Assembly (NCBI RefSeq): GCF_033100135.1
Contig: NZ_CP136920.1
Span: forward strand, 1,550,001 to 1,614,000
Length of the DNA stretch: 64,000 bases
Direction: 5' to 3'
DNA from: Rubellicoccus peritrichatus
Lineage (GTDB): Bacteria > Verrucomicrobiota > Verrucomicrobiia > Opitutales > Cerasicoccaceae
This document shows, piece by piece, positions 9,123-17,804 of this stretch. The stretch's first letter is position 1, and each line of letters starts with the position of its first letter. The position numbers and the translations under genes were made by a program. Under the pieces are notes generated by a model. That model saw only the letters and a list, made by a program, of their open reading frames with translations. It ran no database searches and was not told where the DNA came from.

Positions 9123-10580
9123 ATGACACTAGCACTCCAAGAATTTTCCGCAGATTGGGATAGCCTGATCGCAGGTTTTCAATGCCCCGACTGGTTCAGA
9201 GACGCAAAGTTTGGCGTATGGTCACACTGGGGGCCCCAGTCCCTGCCTTGTCAGGGAGACTGGTATGCCCGCTATATGTATGTCGAGGGGCATCCCATAT
9301 ACAACTATCATTGCCGCACATATGGGCATCCGTCCAAAGTGGGATTCAAAGATATTTGTCAGCAGTGGACAGCGGACAAGTTTGATGCTGAAGCGCTTGT
9401 TGATTTATACAAAGCGAATGGGGCAAAATACATTATGGGCCAGGCGGCGCACTGTGATAACTTCGATCTTTGGAATTCAAAGCATCACAAGTGGAATGCC
9501 GTGAATTACGGCCCTAAGCAGGACATATTGGGTGCCTGGAGTCGTGCTGCGAAGAACGCAGGATTGCCATTTGGGTTTTCGGAGCATCTTGCCTGGTCTT
9601 ACAGTTGGTTTAATGTAAATAAGGGATGCGATTCAAGTGGTCCCTACGCCGGAGTACCTTATGATGGCAATGATCCTGCGTATCAGGATTTCTATTTTGA
9701 ACCGCACGATGATACCGCGGGGCAGTATCCGCTGAATCCATCGGAAGCGTTTGTGAACAGCTGGAAAAACCGGATGATTGATGCGATCGATCAACTGGAG
9801 CCTGACATCATGTATACGGATGGTGGTTTGCCTTTTGGAAAAACCGGACTGGAAGTAATGGCTTACTTCTACAATAGATCGCTCGAAAGAAACGATGGCG
9901 AATTGCTCGGTGTTTACACCTATAAAGATGTTCTGGGGCGCCGTCCTGGTTCGAATTTAAATATCGGTGAATTCCGCCCAGGTGCAGGTGTTGAGGATTT
10001 GGAGAAAGGTGTCCTTGGCCATATCATGGAAGAGCCGTGGCAGACAGATACTTCATCCGGGCCGTGGTATTATAATATGAACGATCGCTACAAGACTCCA
10101 CAGGAGATTGTTCACATGCTGGTCGATATCGTGAGTAAGAATGGTAACCTTCTACTCAACTACACTCAGCGCCCGGATGGTTCATTGGATGAAGTGACGA
10201 CATGGACAGTAAAGGAGGTCGGAAACTGGCTCGCAACAAACGGGGAGGGCATTTACGGCACACGCCCATGGAAGACTTATGGCGAAGGTCCGGTTCGCTT
10301 CCAGGAGGGTGAGATGAAGGAAGATCTGGATTCTGAATTTACGCCCAAAGACTTTAGGTTTACCAGAAAAGACAATCATGTTTACGCGTTTGGATTTGCT
10401 CCAGGAAATGGTGAGTGGTGCATCCAGGCTTTAGGAGATGAAAAAGTCCGCAATGTTTCGTTACTGGGGTCAAAGGATAGCATTACCTGGCATAATGATC
10501 CTGGTGGTCTTAAGGTGACTTTACCCAAGAACCTCGCTGGACATTCAGCCTGGACCCTGAAGGTCGAACTTGAGGATTAG
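9123..10580 (+). CDS. GH29 alpha-L-fucosidase, cytoplasmic
   Basis: 485 residues from the ATG at 9123; a TTG six codons earlier is less likely. The N-terminal GH29 barrel has WFRDAKFGVWSHWGPQS (about 24-40), YIMGQAAHCDNFDLWNSKHH with the substrate-binding histidines, and a nucleophile Asp233 in IMYTDGGLPFG. SKNGNLLLNY is also a family hallmark. A beta-sandwich follows near the C-terminus. There is no signal peptide, so it would cleave fucosylated oligosaccharides after import. It follows the deoxy-sugar operon on the same strand and supports L-fucose as the pathway sugar. Free catalytic acid assignment was not possible by eye. Confidence 0.93.
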   Translation: MTLALQEFSADWDSLIAGFQCPDWFRDAKFGVWSHWGPQSLPCQGDWYARYMYVEGHPIYNYHCRTYGHPSKVGFKDICQQWTADKFDAEALVDLYKANGAKYIMGQAAHCDNFDLWNSKHHKWNAVNYGPKQDILGAWSRAAKNAGLPFGFSEHLAWSYSWFNVNKGCDSSGPYAGVPYDGNDPAYQDFYFEPHDDTAGQYPLNPSEAFVNSWKNRMIDAIDQLEPDIMYTDGGLPFGKTGLEVMAYFYNRSLERNDGELLGVYTYKDVLGRRPGSNLNIGEFRPGAGVEDLEKGVLGHIMEEPWQTDTSSGPWYYNMNDRYKTPQEIVHMLVDIVSKNGNLLLNYTQRPDGSLDEVTTWTVKEVGNWLATNGEGIYGTRPWKTYGEGPVRFQEGEMKEDLDSEFTPKDFRFTRKDNHVYAFGFAPGNGEWCIQALGDEKVRNVSLLGSKDSITWHNDPGGLKVTLPKNLAGHSAWTLKVELED

Positions 10581-10658
10581 GTCAGGTTCTTTCTTTGAGT
10601 TCTTTAGTGTTCGAAATAGTGCGGGACATTCTCCCTGGCTTGGCTAAGCTGTGTGAGA

Positions 10659-10961
10659 ATGAGTGTCCCAGATGAGTTTGAGGAACCCGAGCCGGTCGAG
10701 ATGCCGATCAATGGTGTTCTTGATCTTCATACCTTTTCACCAAAAGATGTGAAAGAGCTTTTACCCGCTTATTTTGATGAATGTCTGGACCGCGGAATTA
10801 CTCAAGTGCGAGTCATACATGGCAAGGGCACTGGCACGCTTCGTGAGTTCGTTCATGCACAACTCCGTAAGTCCGAGCAAGTTGCCTCTTTCGCGCTGGC
10901 GGATCAGACGGCGGGCAGTTGGGGCTCAACGATCGTGCAGCTCATAAAGCCCACCAGCTGA
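10659..10961 (+). CDS. Smr-domain protein
   Basis: 100 residues from ATG 10659 (GTG two codons earlier also possible). A single Smr domain: the LDLHTFSPKDV motif near 22-32 and the RVIHGKGTGTLR motif near 50-62. These are the LDLHG-like and HGxGxG elements of the MutS2 C-terminal domain, here standing alone. Stand-alone Smr proteins bind or nick nucleic acids. Recent work on MutS2/Smr proteins links them to ribosome rescue, so its role here is open. It is convergent with the gene at 10985. Confidence 0.88.
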   Translation: MSVPDEFEEPEPVEMPINGVLDLHTFSPKDVKELLPAYFDECLDRGITQVRVIHGKGTGTLREFVHAQLRKSEQVASFALADQTAGSWGSTIVQLIKPTS

Positions 10962-10984
10962 GCTTCCCTGAAATGGTAAGCGCT

Positions 10985-11500
10985 TTAGCTGGCCTCGTAA
11001 GCTTCTCTATCGCTCCAAAGAAAACTTTTCTTGGACGCGATAATTTCACCTTGTGGACCTTTGATCGTAATGAGCCAGGAAACAGGAGGCTCATCGTCAG
11101 CAGGTTCGTCATCACCAGTCAGGCCGATCCAGACGACACGGTGGTCAGGAGTTGGCTCGGGAAGCGGAAATTTAAATAGCTTCGCTTTAGGGGAGTCCGG
11201 AAAAACCGCTGAGACTTCGAAAGATGAGCCTTTGGGCAGCTCATTTGCATCCTCATCGATATGGACGACAAAATAGAGCCCGCCACGATTCTTCGGGTCT
11301 GATCGAAGGATGATCTTTCTGCCTGTCAGTTCCGGGGTGCCGAAATACTCCGCGATTCGCTGGAAGGACTGAGCAGGCTTGTAATACCAGGCTACGTAAT
11401 CAATTGAGAATGGCTCAGCCTCAGTGGTATTGGCAGCCGTAAAAGTTGCTCCTGCCAGGGGCAGAAACAAGGCGATGCCGACTGCACGCAACCAATTCAT
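10985..11500 (-). CDS. secreted protein of unknown function
   Basis: 171 residues with a signal peptide (hydrophobic stretch about residues 7-22, cleavage near Ala-Asn at 22-24). The mature part has an acidic, Pro-rich region (EPTPDHRVVWIGLTGDDEPA) and looks beta-rich. No family recognised. Its ATG immediately follows the TAA of the 33-codon gene at 11501, so they are translationally linked. Confidence 0.75.
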   Translation of the reverse strand: MNWLRAVGIALFLPLAGATFTAANTTEAEPFSIDYVAWYYKPAQSFQRIAEYFGTPELTGRKIILRSDPKNRGGLYFVVHIDEDANELPKGSSFEVSAVFPDSPKAKLFKFPLPEPTPDHRVVWIGLTGDDEPADDEPPVSWLITIKGPQGEIIASKKSFLWSDREAYEAS

Positions 11501-11602
11501 TTACTTCTTCGCTTTTATCTTGAGAGCAATCTCAGCGCGTTTGCGCTGGCGATAAGCTTTCAGGCGGCGACGTTTCTCTACTTTGTTGTATTGTTTACCC
11601 AT
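11501..11602 (-). CDS. very small basic protein
   Basis: 33 residues from ATG at 11602, starting MGKQYNKVEKRRRLKAYRQR. About half the residues are Lys or Arg. The open frame extends upstream to 11761, but that part overlaps the divergent TonB operon start and looks non-coding. Small Arg/Lys-rich proteins beginning MGKQYNK are, to my recollection, common in Verrucomicrobiota; a nucleic acid or ribosome association would fit the charge. Its stop codon directly abuts the next gene start. Confidence 0.6.
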   Translation of the reverse strand: MGKQYNKVEKRRRLKAYRQRKRAEIALKIKAKK

Positions 11603-11776
11603 AAGGTCGTGGAAAATTGAGCAGCTCTGATTGCATGGCAAGCTTTTAGGAAGGCAGAAGAAATGATAAGTCTCTAAAGCCTTCTGGGTTTTAACTTCTG
11701 CCTTCTCGTTCGTATTACCAACCCTCTCATTCGGGGTTTGCGTTCTGAGATCGAATCCCATTTGCTGCTCTGCTTG

Positions 11777-12550
11777 ATGTTTTTATTAAAACAATCGTGC
11801 TTACGCATCATATCCGGGTTGTCGCTGGTTTGTTTACTGGCGGTGGCTGGTCGGGCTACTGATATCAGTGATACTCGGTCAACACTCGAAGAATGGGTAT
11901 TGGTCGAGAAAACGATATCAGCCGAGCGCGAGGACTGGATTGCGGAGAAATCGACCACGGAAGACCTGATTGGGCTGCTCCGGGCGGAATCGACTTCATT
12001 GAAAGCGCAGCTAGAGCAGGCCCGGTCTGCAACCACACAGGCAGAAGAGCGCCGTGGTGAACTGTTGGAAAACAAGGCACAGTTGGAGGAAGTTGCTTCG
12101 ACCTTGAAGGGCAAAATTGATCAGTATGAAACCGCAATTCGCGAGATGCTGCCGTTGCTTCCTGCGCCGCTTGTTGATCAGATCCGTCCATTGCTCCAGC
12201 GGATACCCAAACCAGGCAGTGCCAGCACACTTTCTCTTGGCCAGCGCATGCAAAACGTGGTCGGAATCCTCAGCGAGATTGATAAATTTAACGGTTCCGT
12301 GAATCTCTTTACCGAAGTGCGGGAATTACCGGATGGGCGCTCTGCCGAGGTGCAGGTTTTGTATTTTGGACTGGGAACGGCTTTCTTCGCTGATGCTTCC
12401 GGAAATTACGCTGGAGTCCTCATGCCGGAGGAGTCCGGCTGGGTGCCATCGGTGCGAGCCGATTTGGCCGATTCGATCAATGCTGCCATCAATCAGCATC
12501 AACGCCTGGATCAGGCAGCTTTTCTTCAACTCCCTTTTGAAGTCAAATAA
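11777..12550 (+). CDS. DUF3450 periplasmic coiled-coil protein, TonB operon 1
   Basis: 257 residues from ATG 11777; a TTG at 11738 is less likely. Signal peptide (about 1-26), then a heptad-rich coiled coil (about 30-120), then a globular part with RRIPKPGS-like QRIPKPGSAS, ELPDGRSAEVQVLYFGLGTAFF and SGWVPS. This matches DUF3450, found at the head of TtpC-type TonB operons in Vibrio and Shewanella. It ends TAATG, sharing one base with the next gene. Likely a periplasmic accessory of the energy-transducing complex. Confidence 0.88.
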   Translation: MFLLKQSCLRIISGLSLVCLLAVAGRATDISDTRSTLEEWVLVEKTISAEREDWIAEKSTTEDLIGLLRAESTSLKAQLEQARSATTQAEERRGELLENKAQLEEVASTLKGKIDQYETAIREMLPLLPAPLVDQIRPLLQRIPKPGSASTLSLGQRMQNVVGILSEIDKFNGSVNLFTEVRELPDGRSAEVQVLYFGLGTAFFADASGNYAGVLMPEESGWVPSVRADLADSINAAINQHQRLDQAAFLQLPFEVK

Positions 12551-13983
12551 TGGTCGCGCAGTTCGCACACTTGCGTCGCTTTGGCGCCTTCATTTTATTC
12601 TCACTATTGGCGAGTGGATCACTCTACGCACAGAATTTTGATACGGCATCAAAGTCCGCTGATGCGGATCTTAAGGATGCACTGGAACGCCTGGCTGCAC
12701 TTCGAGCTCAGATCCGAACGGAGCGCGTTCCCCTGGCCAAAGAGCTCAACCAGCTGGAGTCGGATGTCATTGGATTACGCCGTGAGGTTGAGCGAGCCCA
12801 GCGGGTGCGTGATTCGCAGGCCATTGGCCTTGATGCGCTTGAGGGCGAGGTGACGCGTCGGCGTGACGAAGCAGATTATCTGGAAAGTTTGCTCGGAGAA
12901 TACCTTCGCGCTTTTGAATCACGTGCGGATGTGGCCGAGCTGCCTCAATATGATGATGCGTTGTTGGCGGCGAAGTTGTCGATGGACAATCCGGATGCGC
13001 TTCAATCGGCTAAGCTGGAAGCACTCGGTGGTGTGGTTGAATCAGCACTTGAACGGGCTAGAACCCAGATTGGAGGCGCCGGCTATGAAGGTGAAGCGGT
13101 GTTGCCGGATGGCTCTCTCGGAGCAGGTAATTTTACTCAATTCGGACCGCTGGTTTTGTTCTCATCTGAAAGCGGTTTGTCCGGAATCACCGAACCAAGC
13201 GCCTCGCTGCGTCCGGCGCTGGTGGTTTTCGAAGGCGGTGATGCGACCGCGATTGGTCAGCTGGCAAGTCAGGGAGCGGCCACGATTCCCGTGGATGTTA
13301 CTCTGGGGGATGCGACTGCGATTGCCGAAACCCGTGATTCCCTCGTCGAGCAGGTTGGCAAGGGCGGACTTTGGATTTATCCGATTCTTGCCTTTGCTTT
13401 GCTTGCAACCGCAGTTTCGATTTTCAAGTTATTTGAAATCTTTGGTTTTAAGGAACCACACCCGGAAGTGATTCATGAGCTGCTGGAGTTGATTGTCGAT
13501 GGACATGCCGGGAAAGCCCTTGAAAAGGCAGAACAAATCCCTGGAGCTTTTGGAGACATGCTCGCGGATGCAGTCCGCTATCACGCTGATGATAAAGAGT
13601 TGCTTGAGGAGGTCCTTTACGAGCACATGCTTCGGCTGCAGCCCAAACTTGAACGCTTTCTGCCACTCATTGCGGTAACCGCGGCGACATCCCCACTGCT
13701 TGGTTTGCTGGGAACCGTGACCGGGATGATTAACACCTTTAACCTGATCACAGTCTTCGGAACGGGAGATGCGCGGTCGCTCTCATCCGGGATTTCCGAA
13801 GCTCTGATCACGACGGAATTCGGCCTCATCGTCGCCATTCCTGCCCTCATTATTCACGCTCTGCTGCAAAGGCGTTCGCAAGGGATCATTGCCAATATGG
13901 AAAAAATGGCGGTGGCTTTCCAAAACGGATTGCCTAAGCGTGCTTCGATCCAGGAGCAACAGGCGAAATCTGGGAATAGTTAA
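12550..13983 (+). CDS. TtpC-like MotA/TolQ/ExbB protein with periplasmic coiled coil, operon 1
   Basis: 477 residues. Signal peptide (about 1-27), long coiled coil (about 35-125), a beta-rich region, then a transmembrane segment near 270-290 and the ExbB/TolQ core. The core includes PLIAVTAATSPLLGLLGTV, GMINTFNLITVFGTGD and GISEALITTEFGLIVAIPAL. This is the fused architecture of TtpC, an extra ExbB-like component needed by TonB2 systems for outer-membrane uptake. It sits between DUF3450 and the ordinary ExbB, exactly the order of the gammaproteobacterial cluster. Confidence 0.9.
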   Translation: MVAQFAHLRRFGAFILFSLLASGSLYAQNFDTASKSADADLKDALERLAALRAQIRTERVPLAKELNQLESDVIGLRREVERAQRVRDSQAIGLDALEGEVTRRRDEADYLESLLGEYLRAFESRADVAELPQYDDALLAAKLSMDNPDALQSAKLEALGGVVESALERARTQIGGAGYEGEAVLPDGSLGAGNFTQFGPLVLFSSESGLSGITEPSASLRPALVVFEGGDATAIGQLASQGAATIPVDVTLGDATAIAETRDSLVEQVGKGGLWIYPILAFALLATAVSIFKLFEIFGFKEPHPEVIHELLELIVDGHAGKALEKAEQIPGAFGDMLADAVRYHADDKELLEEVLYEHMLRLQPKLERFLPLIAVTAATSPLLGLLGTVTGMINTFNLITVFGTGDARSLSSGISEALITTEFGLIVAIPALIIHALLQRRSQGIIANMEKMAVAFQNGLPKRASIQEQQAKSGNS

Positions 13984-13995
13984 GCGTATTTAATA

Positions 13996-14598
13996 ATGTT
14001 TAATGCTCTCATCAGTGACGCTTTAAATCTCTGGCAACAGGGAGGCTACCTCATGTGGCCTTTGGCGTTACTGGCGTTCTTCATCTATTACTCTTCGCTG
14101 GAGCTCTTTCTTTATTTTTCACGCTGTGGGTTTCATCGTCCGTCCGATCGCCAATGGATGAGTTGGATCGACGAGCCGAAAAAAGCCGAAGGCGAGGTGG
14201 GCCGTATCATTCGTTATGGCCAGCAGAATGTGTTCTCTTTAAAAGATATACGTGATCGCTTTGCAGAGATTCGTACGGCGCAACTTTCCCGTATCGATCG
14301 GCGTGTTCGTTTTCTCATCGTTCTGGTCAGCACCGCACCGTTGACAGGATTGCTTGGAACCGTGGTTGGGATGCTGGCTACTTTTGCCGGCCTTTCGCTC
14401 GCCTCCAGTGGGCAGACGGTTGATCTGGTCGCAGCCGGAATATCCGAGGCACTCATTACGACGCAGACCGGGCTCATGATTGCCATTCCCGGTTATGTTT
14501 TTATCTACGCGATCAATCGTCGCCGCAACGAGCTGGCTCTCTTCCTCCATCGTCTGGAGAGTGTGACGATGAAGCGTTTCAAGGAGGGCGTCGTCTAA
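13996..14598 (+). CDS. exbB: ExbB proton channel, operon 1
   Basis: 200 residues, three transmembrane segments (about 18-40, 107-135, 150-172). The channel motif APLTGLLGTVVGMLATFAGL and [19 protein letters not shown] are present. It forms the proton channel with ExbD to energise TonB. It starts 12 bp after the TtpC-like gene and 3 bp precede ExbD. A close paralogue occurs at 43417. Confidence 0.92.
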   Translation: MFNALISDALNLWQQGGYLMWPLALLAFFIYYSSLELFLYFSRCGFHRPSDRQWMSWIDEPKKAEGEVGRIIRYGQQNVFSLKDIRDRFAEIRTAQLSRIDRRVRFLIVLVSTAPLTGLLGTVVGMLATFAGLSLASSGQTVDLVAAGISEALITTQTGLMIAIPGYVFIYAINRRRNELALFLHRLESVTMKRFKEGVV

Positions 14599-14601
14599 GT
14601 A

Positions 14602-15003
14602 ATGAAGCAGCGCCGCATATTTCAGCCCAACACAATCTCGGAGGGGATAAACATTTCTCCGCTGATCGATATGGTCTTTATCCTCCTGATCTTCTTTATT
14701 GTGACGACGGTTTTCGTCGAGGAAACTGGAGTTGAAGTGAGTAAGCCACAGGCGGCTTCTGCACGTGATCTTGAAAAGAACAGCATCCTCATTGCGCTGA
14801 CGGAATCAGGGCGTGTTGTCTTTGGAGGGCGTGAAGTCGGCGTCACCGGAGTCGGCGCGATTGTTCGCCGATTAAATCAGAAAGATTCCATGCCGGTCAT
14901 CATTCAAGCCGATGCCAGCGTGCCGACAAAATTACTCGTCCGTGTCATTGACGAAGCCAAACTCGCTGGCGCTCCAGCAGTCAGCATTGCAACAGAAGAT
15001 TGA
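14602..15003 (+). CDS. exbD: ExbD/TolR biopolymer transport protein, operon 1
   Basis: 133 residues. One N-terminal transmembrane helix with the proton-carrying Asp in [14 protein letters not shown] (Asp about residue 24), then a periplasmic ExbD domain ending [17 protein letters not shown]. Works with ExbB and TonB at the inner membrane. The stop is 16 bp before the TonB start. Confidence 0.92.
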   Translation: MKQRRIFQPNTISEGINISPLIDMVFILLIFFIVTTVFVEETGVEVSKPQAASARDLEKNSILIALTESGRVVFGGREVGVTGVGAIVRRLNQKDSMPVIIQADASVPTKLLVRVIDEAKLAGAPAVSIATED

Positions 15004-15019
15004 TGCAGATAAAGTGAGT

Positions 15020-15685
15020 ATGGAAATGGCACGACGTGATGAAATCTATGAAGCAGCCCGACTTAATCGGGGCGTGCTTTTTGCGATCATCGGTGGAGTG
15101 TGCGTGACTGCTTTGATCCTGCTTGTCCTGCCTTTGACTCAGTGGTTGAGCCAGTTTCACCGCAATGAGCAAACGCCACGATCCATAGAGATCGTTCGTG
15201 AGCCGCCGGATGCAATTCCACCGGAACCACCAAAGCAGGAAGAAGAGGAAAAAGAATCCGAACCGCCTGAGCTGGAAAATCAACTTCAGCAGTTGGACCT
15301 CAACCAGCTTGAGCTGGCCTTGCGTCCGGGGATTGGTGACATGAGTGCCGGCTCGCTGGGAATTGATGGCTTTGCGCTCTCTGGTGATATCAGTAATGAG
15401 ATGGATTTGTTTGAGGTCCATGAGCTGGATCGTGTGCCAAGTAAGATATCGGCTCCAAAGTTTATCATGCCCAGGGAGTTGAAGGAATCCGGGGCGCGTG
15501 GCCGTGTTGAACTCATTGTGCGGATTAGTCCGCGGGGCAAAGTTACCGTCTTAAGCGTTTATCGATCCGACGATCCCAGCTTGATTCCTTTTGCGCGTAA
15601 GTATGCCGAGAAAATTCTTTTTGAAGCACCAACCAAGGACGGTGTGCCCGTTGCCGCAAAATATCGTTTGCCACTTAGATACTGA
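15020..15685 (+). CDS. tonB: TonB energy transducer, operon 1
   Basis: 221 residues from ATG 15020; the longer open frame starts inside exbD. One transmembrane anchor (about 19-40), a Pro/Glu-rich spacer (about 55-82), and a TonB C-terminal domain with RGRVELIVRISPRGKVTVL and a final PVAAKYRLPLRY. The spacer is rather short for TonB. It ends TGATG, overlapping the TPR gene. It carries energy to outer-membrane receptors; no receptor gene is adjacent to this copy. Confidence 0.88.
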   Translation: MEMARRDEIYEAARLNRGVLFAIIGGVCVTALILLVLPLTQWLSQFHRNEQTPRSIEIVREPPDAIPPEPPKQEEEEKESEPPELENQLQQLDLNQLELALRPGIGDMSAGSLGIDGFALSGDISNEMDLFEVHELDRVPSKISAPKFIMPRELKESGARGRVELIVRISPRGKVTVLSVYRSDDPSLIPFARKYAEKILFEAPTKDGVPVAAKYRLPLRY

Positions 15686-17040
15686 TGAAAAAATTCTTTT
15701 ATATATATCTGCTTCTGGTTCCGTTCATCCTTGATGCGCAGCGTGGTCCTCTGTGGGAAACATCCTGGCAGAACCCTGAGTTTATCAAACGATTCACCGG
15801 AAGCTACGGTTTTGATGGTCCCCGTGAGCCGACCATTACCCGGGATGAGCAACAGCTTTTTACTGAGATTTCTCAGTTGCTTAAGCAAAACAATTTGGCA
15901 ACCGCATCTGCTCGATTACAGGCATCCATTAATGCGGATTCCAGCGCTGCACTCAATTACACCTTGGGGAACATTTTTTTCCAGTCGGGGCAGTTGCCAG
16001 CCGCTGAGCAGTCTTATCGGGATGCCTTACGCAAGTTCCCGGGCTTTGTTCGCGCTCAGAAAAACCTTGGCCTGACTTTAATGCAGGCCGGTCGTTTTGA
16101 TGAGGCTCAACCTTACTTGATCAAGACGATCGAAGGTGAGGGTGGCGATGGCAGTGTTTACAGTATGCTGGCTTATACTTATTTTAATGACGAGCGCTAC
16201 AGTTCGGCACTTCAAGCCTATGAGGAGGCATTGCTTTATGACCCTGATAATGTTGAGTGGCAGATCGGTTTGGCCCAGGCACTTTATGCGACAGAGCAAT
16301 ACAAGGAAGCTGCTGCCGCCTTTGAAGAACTGCTCCAGGCCAACCCCGAACGGGAAGAGCTTTGGTTGATGCAGGCAAATGCCTGGCTCTCCCTTGACGA
16401 GCCTGAGCGTGCAGCGGCAAATCTGGAGGTCGTCCGACGTCTCGGGCGTGCTTCATCCCAGGCCCTGGTTTTGCTTGGCGACATTTACATCAGTGATGGT
16501 ATGGCGGGTTTGGCCGCCATTGCCTACGAGGAGGCTTTCTCCTCAGATAATCCGCCAGGAGCAAATGAAGCTTTGCGCGCTGCTTCACTTTTTGCGGATC
16601 GTGGTTCCTGGGATCAGGCTCAACAAATCATGGGCGTAATCGAACAGAACTATCAGGCCAAACTGGATGCGAAACAGGCGTCGGAATTTCTAAACCTTAA
16701 AGCTCAGGTTGCGATGGCTCTGGGGGATTCTGAGAATGCCGCCCTTACACTGCGTTCCTTGCTTGATCGTGATCCCATGAACGCCAAGGCATTGTTGATG
16801 CTTGCCGAGTATGAGTGGATGCAGGGCGAGATTGAAGAGGCTGAGTTGCTCTACGAACGCGCTGCCCGTGTTCCTGAGAAAGAGGTCGATGCCTATGTCC
16901 AGCATGCGCGGATGTTGGTTGCACAGAAAGACTATGCGGCAGCAGAACGACTTTTGAAAAAAGCGCAAACACTCGAACCACGGGAGAATGTTGCCCGTTA
17001 TCTCGATGGCGTGGAGCGCGCTCGCAAGTCTTCCTACTAA
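15685..17040 (+). CDS. TPR-repeat protein, TonB operon 1
   Basis: 451 residues. Signal peptide (about 1-19), then a short conserved region (ETSWQNPEFIKRFTGSYG), then about ten tetratricopeptide units such as NYTLGNIFFQSGQLPAAEQS and SMLAYTYFNDERYSSALQAY. Periplasmic scaffold at the end of TtpC-type TonB operons. Homologue at 45110, sharing the NPEF/DPDF..RF.G.YG block. Three nested hairpins occur in the gap after it. Confidence 0.88.
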   Translation: MKKFFYIYLLLVPFILDAQRGPLWETSWQNPEFIKRFTGSYGFDGPREPTITRDEQQLFTEISQLLKQNNLATASARLQASINADSSAALNYTLGNIFFQSGQLPAAEQSYRDALRKFPGFVRAQKNLGLTLMQAGRFDEAQPYLIKTIEGEGGDGSVYSMLAYTYFNDERYSSALQAYEEALLYDPDNVEWQIGLAQALYATEQYKEAAAAFEELLQANPEREELWLMQANAWLSLDEPERAAANLEVVRRLGRASSQALVLLGDIYISDGMAGLAAIAYEEAFSSDNPPGANEALRAASLFADRGSWDQAQQIMGVIEQNYQAKLDAKQASEFLNLKAQVAMALGDSENAALTLRSLLDRDPMNAKALLMLAEYEWMQGEIEEAELLYERAARVPEKEVDAYVQHARMLVAQKDYAAAERLLKKAQTLEPRENVARYLDGVERARKSSY

Positions 17041-17238
17041 TAATCAATACACAGTTGAGATCCGTGCACGCGCCAGTGTAAGCTCAGCGTTTAGCACTCA
17101 ACCTTCAGCGCTTCTAACTTGACTGTCAAAGAACGTTTACCGTCCGGTGATAAGCCTCCCATAAAGTGCAACCTCCAGCTTTTGTTCGTCTAATCGTTTA
17201 AGACTTGGGCGGTCCCACACTTGCGCACCTGGGCAAGC

Positions 17239-17294
17239 GTGGCTGATTTTTCGGAGCTATAAAAGCTCCTGCGACGACAGCCGAAAAACCACTC
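17239..17294. repeat. nested hairpin element
   Basis: GGAGCT (17253-17258) and AGCTCC (17264-17269) around a 5-nt loop, enclosed by GTGG..TTTTTCGG and CCGAAAAACCAC with a small bulge. Just before it, CCACACTTGC and GCAAGCGTGG form another dyad. It lies in the 764-bp gene-free gap 17041-17804, where no RNA gene or ORF could be supported. Possibly a mobile or structured RNA element. Confidence 0.4.
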
Positions 17295-17480
17295 GTGGAA
17301 AAGTTTCCCTCACATTAACCCGGTCCTTGATTTAGATACTGAATCGAGTCCGATCCCATTGAAGCAGGATCGCGTGATGGAAAACTGTTAATCACCATTC
17401 GTGTTTTCGGAAGCGTTACTAAGGTGGTTTGTATATTCGATGTGCATTCATGCCACCGATTATAACATACCGAAAAGATC

Positions 17481-17565
17481 CGTCAATTGATCGGCTTGAT
17501 ACCCTTGATCTGTTTGATTGTTTTGATCATTTGGTTCTGTTTGATATGCTTGATATATTGGATAA
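17481..17565. repeat. degenerate TTGAT-rich tract
   Basis: The word TTGAT or close variants recurs about every 9-11 bases. This creates an artificial Ile/Leu-rich reading frame that is not a gene. It probably represents a decayed short tandem repeat next to the long palindrome at 17570. Confidence 0.4.
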
Positions 17566-17569
17566 GAAA

Positions 17570-17653
17570 GGTAGGGCGCAGTCTCCAGACAAGCCGAGCG
17601 TCACGTAAAGCTTTACGCCGCGCTGGCGGCTTGTCAGGAGACTGCGCCCTACC
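17570..17653. repeat. long palindrome, REP/MITE-like
   Basis: Two arms of about 41-43 bp meet at AAAG/CTTT (17610/17611). The left arm begins GGTAGGGCGCAGTCTCC and the right arm ends GGAGACTGCGCCCTACC, with GACAAGCC/GGCTTGTC inside and a few mismatches. A hairpin of this size without an ORF is typical of palindromic repetitive elements copied around genomes. Confidence 0.7.
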
Positions 17654-17804
17654 TCAAAATGTGAGCCGTGACTTGGTGTTCCGGTGATTCACCAAATTTC
17701 GTCGAATGCCTTTGTTTGTCTGGCATTCAGGGCATTCGATTTTTTTTGCAACCTTTGGCCATCAGGTGGGTTTTACCTGTCATAAATCAACCCAAATAAA
17801 AAAT

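Noticed and set aside
11603-11761. Long version of the small basic protein gene
   Set aside because: The added N-terminus has no coding character and would overlap the divergent operon start; the ATG at 11602 gives a coherent protein.
11674-12230. Minus-strand frames (146 and 121 codons) opposite DUF3450
   Set aside because: Low-complexity Ser/Arg translations produced by the opposite strand of a coiled-coil gene.
14912-15019. Upstream part of the TonB frame
   Set aside because: It lies inside exbD in another frame; the start at 15020 places the membrane anchor correctly.
17487-17687. 66-codon hydrophobic frame
   Set aside because: Created by the TTGAT-rich repeat and the long palindrome.
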